A stretch of DNA of 8,278 bases from positions 1 through 8,278 of the forward strand of contig WRLJ01000064.1 in assembly GCA_009777685.1 (NCBI GenBank). The letters run 5' to 3'. How positions within the stretch are numbered: the first letter of the stretch is position 1; every line of letters begins with the position of its first letter. The position numbers and the translations under genes are program-made. The notes under the pieces were generated by a model. The model did not search any database and was not told where the DNA came from. It saw only the letters and a list, made by a program, of their open reading frames with translations. Source of the stretch: Oscillospiraceae bacterium. GTDB taxonomy: Bacteria; Bacillota; Clostridia; Oscillospirales; UBA929. This document shows, piece after piece, positions 1 to 5,893 of the stretch.

Positions 1-368
1 GCATTCCCGTGGAAAACGCGGAGCTGGCCCGGGAGCTGGACGCCTTCGCCGCCGCCCTGCCGAAGCTCACCTGCGAGGGACATACGGCCCAGATCGCCGA
101 CATGCTGACCGCCGTCGAAACCGGCGCGCCCCCTTCCGTGGACGGGGCGGACGGGCGGCGCACCATCGCGCTGATCTGCGCGATCTATAAGGCCGGGACG
201 CTGAAACGGACGGTGGATTTCACCATCGGGCCGGAGGATGATTTTTACACCGTCGGCGGAATCCTGCGCAACGTGCCGAGGTTTCACCGGAAAACCGCGT
301 CGCTGGACCGTCTGGAGGGGGACATCACCCTCGGCAGCGACTACAATCATTTCAAGGCCGGCCGTTAG
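1..368 (+). CDS. Gfo/Idh/MocA-family oxidoreductase, C-terminal fragment (5' end outside window)
   Basis: The reading frame is open from base 3 to the TAG at 366-368. The GTG at 9 is only an internal Val codon, so the gene starts left of the window. The visible ~121 residues match the C-terminal end of the Gfo/Idh/MocA family of NAD(P)-dependent sugar and polyol dehydrogenases. Numbering from the GTG, there is a GH-x-x-QI-x-DML stretch at residues 24-33, then V-D-G-x-D-G-R-R (44-51), and the helix ending in A-I-Y-K-A-G (58-63). About 55 further residues follow, somewhat longer than many members. The Rossmann domain and catalytic Lys/His lie outside the window, so substrate and cofactor cannot be judged. 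It is followed after 17 bp by a second gene of the same superfamily, which suggests one operon. Family is confident; exact reaction unknown. Confidence 0.85.
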   Translation, partial: IPVENAELARELDAFAAALPKLTCEGHTAQIADMLTAVETGAPPSVDGADGRRTIALICAIYKAGTLKRTVDFTIGPEDDFYTVGGILRNVPRFHRKTASLDRLEGDITLGSDYNHFKAGR

Positions 369-374
369 CCCAAA

Positions 375-379
375 GGAGG
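375..379 (+). promoter_or_regulatory. Ribosome binding site GGAGG that fixes the start of the second oxidoreductase
   Basis: AAAGGAGG ends at 379. The in-frame ATG at 380 abuts it with no spacer and cannot be used efficiently. The ATG at 386 sits at an ideal 6-nt spacing, so 386 is chosen. A third in-frame ATG at 401 has no comparable site. Confidence 0.8.
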
Positions 380-385
380 ATGGAC

Positions 386-1456
386 ATGACCGCAAGCGGA
401 ATGAACTACGCGCCCGCGCCGATGCCCGCGCCCGTCGTCAAGCCCGGCGAGTTTGTTTTTGCCGCCGTCGGGCTGGATCACGGGCACATCTTCGGTATGT
501 GCGAGGGGCTGACCGGCGCGGGCGGCACGCTGAAATGGGTGTTTGACCCCGACGCGAAGAAAATGGACCGTTTTTGCGCCCGATTCCCCGGCGTCCGGCG
601 CGCGCGGGACGAGGCGGAGATTCTGGGCGACCCCGAAACCCGGCTCGTCGCCGGCGCGGCGGTGACCAGCGAGCGCTGCGCGCTGGGATTGCGCGTCATG
701 GAGGCGGGCAAGGACTATTTCACCGACAAGGCCCCGCTGACGACCCTTGAACAGCTGGCCGCCGCGCGCCAAGCCGCGGAACGCACCGGAAAGAAGTATA
801 TGGTGTATTACAGCGAGCGCCTGCACGTGGAGACGGCCATCTTCGCGGGCCAGCTGATCGAGCAGGGCGCGATCGGGCGGGTCGTACAGGTCCTCGGCAT
901 GGGCCCGCACAGGCTCTCGCCGAACACCCGGCCCGATTGGTTCTTCCAAAAGGAAAAATACGGCGGCATCCTCTGCGACATCGGCAGCCACCAGATCGAG
1001 CAGATTTTGTTCTATACCGGCGCGTCCGGCGCGCAGATCGTCCGGAGCCAGATCGCCAACTACAACCACCCCCAATACCCTGAGCTGGATGATTTCGGGG
1101 ACGCCATGCTGCTTATGGACAACGGCGCGGCGGGCTATTTCCGCGTGGATTGGTTCACGCCGGACGGTCTGCAAATGTGGGGCGACGGCCGCAGCTTTAT
1201 TTTGGGAACCGAGGGCTTTATCGAGCAGCGAAAGTACATGAATCTGGGGACGGACGGCGGCCCCGGGCATCTGTTTCTGGCCAACGGAAAGGAAGAGACG
1301 CACTACAACGTCTCCGGCCAGGTGGGATACCCCTTCTTCGGTCAGCTGATATTGGACTGTCTGCACCGCACCGAAAACGCCATGACGCAGCGGCACGCAT
1401 TCAAAGCCGCCGAGCTGTGCGTCAAGGCGCAGCTCGCGGCGGTCAGGCTGGCATAG
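386..1456 (+). CDS. Gfo/Idh/MocA-family oxidoreductase
   Basis: A 356-residue protein, the usual length for the Gfo/Idh/MocA family, which oxidises or reduces sugars, sugar acids and cyclitols with NAD(P) in the cytoplasm. The N-terminal Rossmann domain begins at F-A-A-V-G-L-D-H-G-H (residues 25-34), a variant of the usual GxGxxG loop. The second-half signature containing the catalytic Lys reads D-K-A-P (115-118) where most members have E-K-P. The C-terminal domain has G-G-I-L-C-D-I-G-S-H (193-202), placing the conserved Asp198 and His202 of the active site. The family's core residues are therefore present and the enzyme is probably active. Start 386 is chosen from the GGAGG spacing. The gene lies 17 bp after another family member, so the two are probably co-transcribed, and a terminator follows 15 bp after the stop. 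Substrate cannot be deduced; a sugar or inositol-type catabolic operon is an inference. Confidence 0.9.
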   Translation: MTASGMNYAPAPMPAPVVKPGEFVFAAVGLDHGHIFGMCEGLTGAGGTLKWVFDPDAKKMDRFCARFPGVRRARDEAEILGDPETRLVAGAAVTSERCALGLRVMEAGKDYFTDKAPLTTLEQLAAARQAAERTGKKYMVYYSERLHVETAIFAGQLIEQGAIGRVVQVLGMGPHRLSPNTRPDWFFQKEKYGGILCDIGSHQIEQILFYTGASGAQIVRSQIANYNHPQYPELDDFGDAMLLMDNGAAGYFRVDWFTPDGLQMWGDGRSFILGTEGFIEQRKYMNLGTDGGPGHLFLANGKEETHYNVSGQVGYPFFGQLILDCLHRTENAMTQRHAFKAAELCVKAQLAAVRLA

Positions 1457-1471
1457 GCTCCAAACAGAAAC

Positions 1472-1519
1472 CAGCGGCGGCCCGTCTTTCCGGCGGACCG
1501 CCGCTGTTTGCGTTTTTTT
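1472..1519 (+). terminator. Rho-independent terminator, possibly bidirectional
   Basis: A perfect 9-bp stem CAGCGGCGG (1472-1480) / CCGCCGCTG (1498-1506) has a 17-nt loop and is followed by TTTGCGTTTTTTT (1507-1519). It begins 15 bp after the oxidoreductase stop and terminates the rightward operon. Read on the minus strand, the same stem lies just beyond the surface-protein stop codon and is followed by TTTCTGTTT, so it could also end that gene, less strongly. The T-run overlaps the minus-strand stop codon at 1518-1520. Confidence 0.85.
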
Positions 1520-4500
1520 ACCGGACCCGCCGCCGCCGCGGGCGAAGCCCCCACATCCCGAGCAGGGAGGCGGCCAGCACAGCCGCCCAGGGGAGAAGGT
1601 CCGGATCGCCGCCCGTTTGGGGGTTCGGGTCCTGCGGAGGCTGCGGCAGAGGCGGGAGGCCCTCCGGCGGCGGGTCCGTCTCCGTGCCGCCGTCCACCCG
1701 CGGCGAATCGGGGTCTTCCGGTTCTTCCGGCGGATCGGGATCGTCTGGTTCCTCCGGCGGATTGGGATCGTCCGGTTCGCGCGGGGGGTCGGGGTCGTCC
1801 GGCGCGGGCGGCGGGTCGGGGTCGTCCGGTTCCTCCGGCGGGTCGGGATCGTCCGGTTCCTCCGGCGGGTCGGGATCGTCCGGCTCCTCCGGCGGATTGG
1901 GATCGTCCGGCTCTTCCGGCTCCTCCGGTTCCTCCGGCGGGTCAGGGTCGTCCGGCTTCTTCGGCGGGCCGGGGTCATAGGGTTCCTCCGGCGGTATGCG
2001 CGTGTAGGTATTGGTGAAAACGACCGTTACATCCTCGCCCTCCAGGTCCACAACGACCTTAACGACCTTTTTTCCATCCTCGTCCTCGTCCTCCAACACA
2101 ACCTCGACGCTGCTGCTCGGTTCACCCTTGGCCGTTACGGCGGGGCCGTTGTACCCCGGGATTGGCTCGCCGTCCTGCTCGGTGACGATATAGGTGCCGG
2201 GCGGCAATCCTTGAAATACATACCGAAATACATCCTGGTCCTCGTCCTCAATGAACAAGCTGTAGCCGGCATATTGGCGAAGTTGGAGAAGTGGGAGAGG
2301 CTCATCCGCCACCTCCTCCCAAACCGAAAACACGATGCCCTGCGGCTTGACGGAGCCGACAATCTTCTTTTCGACGATCAGCGCCGGCTGTTTTGTATAG
2401 GTATTGGTCAGCGTGAGGGTTACGTTATCCCCGTCTTCAAGCCAAAGCCCCACTTGATTTACATCGACATCTACCGTTTTGTCGCCGCTGATAGCGGCGG
2501 TCAGCTCTACCCCATGGAACCGCTCGTACAGGTCGCCCTCTTCCACCGTTTCGTCCGCGCCGTACTCCGTAACGGTGTAATACCCCGGCGGCAGGTCTTC
2601 CAGTTCTATACTGCCGTCCGCATCCTTGATATCATGGCAGCTGGTGGAGAAGGTATCGAAACCGTTGCTCACAGTCATCATAGCATCCGTCCAGCCCTCG
2701 ATCACAAAGGTGATGTCGCATTCGACTTTATTCAAGTCGATGGTTCCTTCATACTCTTTTACAAGCGTCAGCTTTGCCTTCTCTTCAGGCGAAGGCGATT
2801 TGGGCGGGTCACTATGTACGGTCAATCGCCCGTTGTTCATCAGGTAATATTTTTGCACCGTCTCCCCGATTCCTGACTGTTCGCCGTAATATAAGGATGG
2901 ATCCGTTTGGGTGGGATTACTCGCTTTCTTTTGTCCAAGCATCCATAGCGGCGACTGGTAGTAAGGGTTGTCTATATTGGGATGGAAGAAAGCCATTGTC
3001 CAATTGTGTAAATTCTCATCTTCCCATTGATTCGTATAGAAGTACCAGGCGTCCTCTCCCGCGCCGCTCGCCGTCTTGTAAGTATCGTCCACATCCTCAA
3101 GATCAAAGCCATCCCGCAGCCCCACCGCGTATACGGCACGGACAGGCGCGGCTTCGTCCAACACCACATGCTCCACTTTGCCGTCTTCGTCATAAACAGG
3201 TTTGACGGAGCGCATCGGGATCAGGCTGGGGGGAATATACCATCGCACTTCTTGATCGTCCGTGTTTAATATCCGGTTCCGCGCGTTGAGATCGCATATT
3301 AATTCAACTTCGCCCAATGCCTTGATCACTTGAAAAGCCATGTAAATTAAATCGGTCGGCTTATGGGTTACGGGGTCGTCAACCTCGCCCTCAAAGAGAT
3401 AGAGGTCAACGACGGCGGCACCAGGCTCAGCGGCGTCAAAATAATTGCCCGCAAATTTGCGTTCCTCGTCAATATAGTATTTGATCTTCTTGATCTTCGG
3501 TTCTTCGGCATCGGTACAGGACTCCAGCAGCGCGCGGGCAATCGTCTCGTCCTCTTTTATGTGATGACTCACGGCCTCAACCACTGTATCGTCAATTTCA
3601 AAACCGCCGTAGTCATAGCGGGTATCCTCATACCACAGCCCTTCAAGCCCCTTAAACTCCATGTATTCGCCCAGCACATCGGAAAAAACGAGATGACCGC
3701 CATAATTCGCGTCTTCGTTCTCCCCGATCTCTGTGCTGTAGCTACCCGTCGATGTGATTTTTTTCGCTACGGCCTGGAAAGCGCCGTTCAGGCCGTCGGC
3801 GGTGGTCTCGTTGAAAAAAGCGTCGGCGTAATCATAGCTTGTCAGACCGGTTGTATTCTCGATGTCCTCTACCAGTTCACGGGTGCTGGCGCTTCCTCCG
3901 GCCAGCGCCGGAAACTCGGTCTTGTTTGTAGTGATAAAGTCGTCCAGCACGTCTTTCATATTGTAGACTTTGCCCCGAAAAGCCCGGCTGTTATTCTGCG
4001 CGTTCTGGCCGGGGTCAAGCGCCGCCTGCGCGTTGGGGCTGTCGTCCACGCCCAGCCCGATGGTATAAAAGCCCACCGATCGGGCGGTGTCCTCCGCGCC
4101 GTAGTAATAGTCATGCACCTTTTGCTTCATATAGGCCGCGGTCAGGACGGTCAGGATGTCGATGCCCATATCGGAATTGTTGGCATTACCCCAGTCCGAG
4201 TTGTCATTGTTGGGAGTCTTTTTTTCAAACGTGTAATCCGTCCACGCCAAGGTCGCGCCGCCGTCGGTCATCAGCACGATATTGGGCTTGTGGATAACGG
4301 TGACGCCATCTTCCGTGTAAGTAGTCTGGGTATTTTCCAATAAAACCTGCGCGCCCTCATAGATGCCCCTCTGCGTGGGCGTTCCGCCGTAAACCCGGAT
4401 CCGGCGGCTTTCCGGGGCAGACAGCGCAATGCTGTCGTTCACCCGTATGTAAGCCGCGCTTTCCATATAAAAATACTGGCCGTCATGCGCATCGCCTGAG

Positions 4501-5054
4501 CTGGCATCATAACGTCCAAGCGGTAAAATCCGGACGCTTCTGGAGCTGCCGGCCTGCGCGGGGTCGCCGCCGTAGGCCACGACGGCAATTCTGTTTTGCA
4601 GGTTGGCGTCCATCAGTGTCCGGATGGCGGCGTTTAAGGCCTCTACCATGGCCGCCGCGCGGGATTGCCCGTTTTCGAGCTTTTCCATATACATGCTGGC
4701 CGACACGTCGATGATGAACACGGTATCGGCCGGCTCCACAAGGACGTCGGTGGAAGTGGAAAAGGACTGGCTCAGCGCCGAAAGGGTGATCAAAAATTCG
4801 TCTTCCGCCGAGGCCAAGCTGACGGTCTTGTCCGTCCACAGCCGCCCGTTCTCCCCTATTATATCGGAGAAGGCGTCCGCGGCGTTCGAGGTGTCCGGGT
4901 CGGCCAGCTTGCCGGTAATCGCCGGACCCCCGCCCAACCCGTCGGCATAGACCGTAAACGAAGCCGGAGAGATCAGGGCCGTGCTGATAAAGGCGGCGGC
5001 CAGCAGCACACTGAGGATATGTCTGAAGGATGGCGTTTTTTTCCTGCGGCTCAT
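1518..5054 (-). CDS. Secreted vWA / SpaA-like wall-anchored surface protein (pilus-tip-adhesin-like)
   Basis: A 1178-residue cell-surface protein. Residues 1-37 are a signal peptide: basic RRKK, hydrophobic helix ~13-28, probable cleavage after VYA at 37. Residues ~110-435 form a von Willebrand A domain with an intact metal site: D116-x-S118-x-S120, T225 in GGTP, D264 in MTDGG. Two loops look long (~160-222 and ~268-325), recalling the insertion arms of tip adhesins such as pneumococcal RrgA. Residues ~436-755 match no family I recognise. Two SpaA/Cna-B-like domains follow, each with the Lys/Glu/Asn triad that forms an internal isopeptide bond: K766/E830/N884 and K896/E959/N1015, both ending in TNTYT. 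A Pro/Asp/Glu repeat stalk (1032-1118) leads to NPQTG (1144-1148), a hydrophobic helix (~1153-1170) and RPRRRRVR, a sortase signal. The start at 5054 is set by the signal peptide, AGGGGGGA 8 nt upstream and a promoter behind it. A likely role is adhesion or a pilus tip; ligand unknown. No sortase or other pilin is visible in the window. Confidence 0.9.
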   Translation of the reverse strand: MSRRKKTPSFRHILSVLLAAAFISTALISPASFTVYADGLGGGPAITGKLADPDTSNAADAFSDIIGENGRLWTDKTVSLASAEDEFLITLSALSQSFSTSTDVLVEPADTVFIIDVSASMYMEKLENGQSRAAAMVEALNAAIRTLMDANLQNRIAVVAYGGDPAQAGSSRSVRILPLGRYDASSGDAHDGQYFYMESAAYIRVNDSIALSAPESRRIRVYGGTPTQRGIYEGAQVLLENTQTTYTEDGVTVIHKPNIVLMTDGGATLAWTDYTFEKKTPNNDNSDWGNANNSDMGIDILTVLTAAYMKQKVHDYYYGAEDTARSVGFYTIGLGVDDSPNAQAALDPGQNAQNNSRAFRGKVYNMKDVLDDFITTNKTEFPALAGGSASTRELVEDIENTTGLTSYDYADAFFNETTADGLNGAFQAVAKKITSTGSYSTEIGENEDANYGGHLVFSDVLGEYMEFKGLEGLWYEDTRYDYGGFEIDDTVVEAVSHHIKEDETIARALLESCTDAEEPKIKKIKYYIDEERKFAGNYFDAAEPGAAVVDLYLFEGEVDDPVTHKPTDLIYMAFQVIKALGEVELICDLNARNRILNTDDQEVRWYIPPSLIPMRSVKPVYDEDGKVEHVVLDEAAPVRAVYAVGLRDGFDLEDVDDTYKTASGAGEDAWYFYTNQWEDENLHNWTMAFFHPNIDNPYYQSPLWMLGQKKASNPTQTDPSLYYGEQSGIGETVQKYYLMNNGRLTVHSDPPKSPSPEEKAKLTLVKEYEGTIDLNKVECDITFVIEGWTDAMMTVSNGFDTFSTSCHDIKDADGSIELEDLPPGYYTVTEYGADETVEEGDLYERFHGVELTAAISGDKTVDVDVNQVGLWLEDGDNVTLTLTNTYTKQPALIVEKKIVGSVKPQGIVFSVWEEVADEPLPLLQLRQYAGYSLFIEDEDQDVFRYVFQGLPPGTYIVTEQDGEPIPGYNGPAVTAKGEPSSSVEVVLEDEDEDGKKVVKVVVDLEGEDVTVVFTNTYTRIPPEEPYDPGPPKKPDDPDPPEEPEEPEEPDDPNPPEEPDDPDPPEEPDDPDPPEEPDDPDPPPAPDDPDPPREPDDPNPPEEPDDPDPPEEPEDPDSPRVDGGTETDPPPEGLPPLPQPPQDPNPQTGGDPDLLPWAAVLAASLLGMWGLRPRRRRVR
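1701..1961 (-). repeat. 27-bp tandem coding repeats (PDDPDPP stalk)
   Basis: These bases encode residues 1032-1118 of the surface protein. The unit is nine residues, EEPDDPDPP (27 bp). Eight copies keep the PDDP(D/N)PP core, some with KK, PA or RE in the first two positions. One truncated EEPEEP insert lies between the first and second copies, and a degenerate copy EEPEDPDSP ends the array. The product is an extended, acidic, proline-rich stalk that would hold the head domains away from the wall. Near-identical units favour slippage or recombination, so copy number may differ between strains. The array also creates long spurious open frames on both strands. Confidence 0.9.
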
Positions 5055-5061
5055 CGGGTCG

Positions 5062-5069
5062 TCCCCCCT
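5062..5069 (-). promoter_or_regulatory. Ribosome binding site of the surface protein
   Basis: Read on the minus strand this is AGGGGGGA. The G-run ends 8 nt before the ATG at 5054, and this supports that start over the in-frame ATG at 5171. Confidence 0.65.
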
Positions 5070-5088
5070 GTCGCGGTTTCCGTAATTT

Positions 5089-5103
5089 TTCCGTACCACG
5101 GAA
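5089..5103 (-). other. Small hairpin in the surface-protein 5' leader
   Basis: A perfect 5-bp stem TTCCG (5089-5093) / CGGAA (5099-5103) with a 5-nt loop lies in the ~50-nt leader just after the predicted transcription start. TTCCGTA occurs again directly at 5078-5084. It is too small to call a riboswitch and could be an operator, a leader stabiliser or chance. Confidence 0.3.
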
Positions 5104-5114
5104 CCTTTTCTCCA

Positions 5115-5143
5115 ATAGTACCCGATAAATCCCATCCCGTCAA
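5115..5143 (-). promoter_or_regulatory. Sigma-A-type promoter for the surface protein
   Basis: On the minus strand the -35 TTGACG (5143-5138) matches 5 of 6 consensus bases. An exact 17-nt spacer leads to the -10 TACTAT (5120-5115), matching 4 of 6. Transcription would start near 5108, giving a leader of about 54 nt to the ATG at 5054. Since the promoter lies downstream of the ATG at 5171, it argues against the longest reading frame. Confidence 0.7.
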
Positions 5144-5205
5144 GGGCGCGGCGCAAATTCCCCCGGGGCAAGAGCCTTTACTCCGCCCTGATATCCCGTC
5201 CGTAG

Positions 5206-5227
5206 GGCGCGATGCCCACATCGCGCC
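5206..5227. repeat. Intergenic hairpin repeat
   Basis: Perfect 8-bp stem GGCGCGAT (5206-5213) / ATCGCGCC (5220-5227) with a 6-nt loop. A GTAGGG motif (5202-5207) runs into its left arm. There is no T-run, so it is not a standard terminator. Confidence 0.65.
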
Positions 5228-5230
5228 GTG

Positions 5231-5300
5231 GTTTGCCCCGCCGCACACCGCCGTAGGGGACGCAGACCTCGGCGTCCCGCAGGTGATCCGCAAACTTCGG
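5231..5300 (-). repeat. Long inverted repeat, copy 1
   Basis: The reverse complement of 5249-5300 matches 5825-5876 over 52 bases with four mismatches. The match continues outward with one single-base gap and two mismatches to about 5231 (pairing with ~5893). The copy contains its own 7-bp hairpin GGGACGC (5257-5263) / GCGTCCC (5272-5278). It is probably one copy of a dispersed intergenic repeat lying opposite to copy 2. Confidence 0.85.
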
Positions 5301-5326
5301 ACAAACGGGAAACGCTCAGAAATCCT

Positions 5327-5352
5327 GCGGGACGCGGAGGACCGCGTCCCGC
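5327..5352. repeat. Intergenic hairpin repeat, 11-bp stem
   Basis: Perfect stem GCGGGACGCGG (5327-5337) / CCGCGTCCCGC (5342-5352) with loop AGGA. The left arm is nearly the same as part of the long repeat at 5845-5855, so the units share ancestry. No T-run follows. Confidence 0.75.
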
Positions 5353-5387
5353 AAAATGTCCCCAACGCACCCGGCGCGGGAAACGGC

Positions 5388-5410
5388 GGACGCACACAGT
5401 GCGTCCCTAC
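5388..5410. repeat. Intergenic hairpin repeat with CCCTAC edge
   Basis: Perfect 8-bp stem GGACGCAC (5388-5395) / GTGCGTCC (5399-5406) with a 3-nt loop, followed by the CCCTAC edge motif ending at 5410. Confidence 0.65.
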
Positions 5411-5439
5411 AGGGCATGGGGGGAATCCCGGAAAGCCTT

Positions 5440-5490
5440 GTAGGGGCGAGCGTCCCGGTCGCCCGCGGACGCCATATATGGCGTCCCTAC
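5440..5490. repeat. Composite palindromic unit bounded by GTAGGG and CCCTAC
   Basis: A 51-bp unit begins GTAGGG (5440-5445) and ends CCCTAC (5485-5490), inverted copies of each other. Inside are a 6-bp stem GGGCGA (5444-5449) / TCGCCC (5459-5464) and a perfect 20-bp palindrome at 5467-5486 centred on CATATATG. It has the structure of a small palindromic mobile or REP-type unit. Confidence 0.75.
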
Positions 5491-5508
5491 GCATACATCA
5501 TGTTTTAG

Positions 5509-5536
5509 ATTTTACATTGTACGACACAGATGTCAT
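5509..5536 (-). promoter_or_regulatory. Candidate leftward promoter in the AT-rich core
   Basis: On the minus strand ATGACA (5536-5531, 5 of 6 with TTGACA) lies 16 nt before TAAAAT (5514-5509, 5 of 6 with TATAAT). The spacer overlaps TACAATGTA (5521-5513), a 4+1+4 inverted repeat that could be an operator. No gene begins just downstream; transcription would run into the repeat island toward the surface-protein gene. It may be a relic, a small-RNA promoter or chance. Confidence 0.35.
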
Positions 5537-5712
5537 GTTAGGGCAGTTCCCTGTGAAGACAGCAAAGAAAGTGCAAGGGTATGGCCGGGAAGAACAAAAA
5601 AGACAAAAAGAGAGAAAACCCAAAGTCGAGGCCAGGACAGCTAAGAAAGGACCCTTACGGTAAACAGCCGTGTCTCGCACAGACAAAACCCCCGTATTTC
5701 CCGCGAGAGGGG

Positions 5713-5736
5713 CTGGGGGACTGCCAAGTCCCCCAG
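5713..5736. repeat. Intergenic hairpin repeat, 10-bp stem
   Basis: Perfect stem CTGGGGGACT (5713-5722) / AGTCCCCCAG (5727-5736) with loop GCCA. It lies 8 bp before a second strong hairpin and lacks a T-run. Confidence 0.75.
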
Positions 5737-5744
5737 TGGGGGGG

Positions 5745-5768
5745 TTCCGGGGGAGACCTCCCCCGGAA
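5745..5768. repeat. Intergenic hairpin repeat, 10-bp stem
   Basis: Perfect stem TTCCGGGGGA (5745-5754) / TCCCCCGGAA (5759-5768) with loop GACC. With the preceding hairpin it makes a tandem pair of very stable G/C stem-loops. Confidence 0.75.
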
Positions 5769-5824
5769 ATGCCTGAAGACTACCCAAACCAACAGCCGCA
5801 CGGGCAAACGGTGAAAGCCTTCCC

Positions 5825-5893
5825 CCGAAGTTTGCGGATAACCTGCGGGACGCGGAGGGCCGCGTCCCCTACGGCGTGTGCGGCAGGGTAAAC
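5825..5893 (+). repeat. Long inverted repeat, copy 2
   Basis: This is the partner of 5231-5300 in opposite orientation: 52 bases at 5825-5876 with four mismatches, then a further ~17 bases with one gap and two mismatches. It contains the hairpin GGGACGCGG (5847-5855) / CCGCGTCCC (5860-5868). The two copies enclose 524 bp of non-coding DNA. Confidence 0.85.

Noticed and set aside
1701..1961. CRISPR-like periodic repeat
   Set aside because: The 27-bp units abut with no unique spacers and encode a continuous protein stalk.
365..1978. Long minus-strand open frame (537 codons) with Arg/Thr-rich repeats
   Set aside because: It is antisense to the Gfo/Idh gene and covers the stalk repeat in the wrong frame. 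The composition is abnormal and the real genes explain the region fully.
1150..1980. Plus-strand frame with Gly/Ser repeats resembling a silk-like or linker protein
   Set aside because: The Gly/Ser pattern is the reverse-strand reading of the PDDPDPP codons. It lacks a ribosome binding site and begins inside the oxidoreductase gene.
3363..4343. 326-codon plus-strand frame opposite the vWA domain
   Set aside because: The opposite strand has a continuous multi-domain protein with motifs in order; this is a shadow of it.
5055..5171. Upstream in-frame extension of the surface protein to ATG 5171
   Set aside because: It would place 39 residues before the signal peptide and start upstream of the -35/-10 promoter at 5115-5143.
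4665..5663. 332-codon plus-strand frame running through the surface-protein start and the repeat island
   Set aside because: It crosses a promoter, a signal peptide and palindromic repeats, has low-complexity Arg/Pro/Gly composition and shows no domain.
5498..5686. 62-codon minus-strand frame with a hydrophobic stretch
   Set aside because: No ribosome binding site is visible, the frame ends in the promoter-like AT-rich core, and it resembles no family I know.
5581..5814. 77-codon plus-strand frame with a Lys-rich N-terminus
   Set aside because: The second half translates the two G/C hairpins and there is no good ribosome binding site. It is most likely non-coding.
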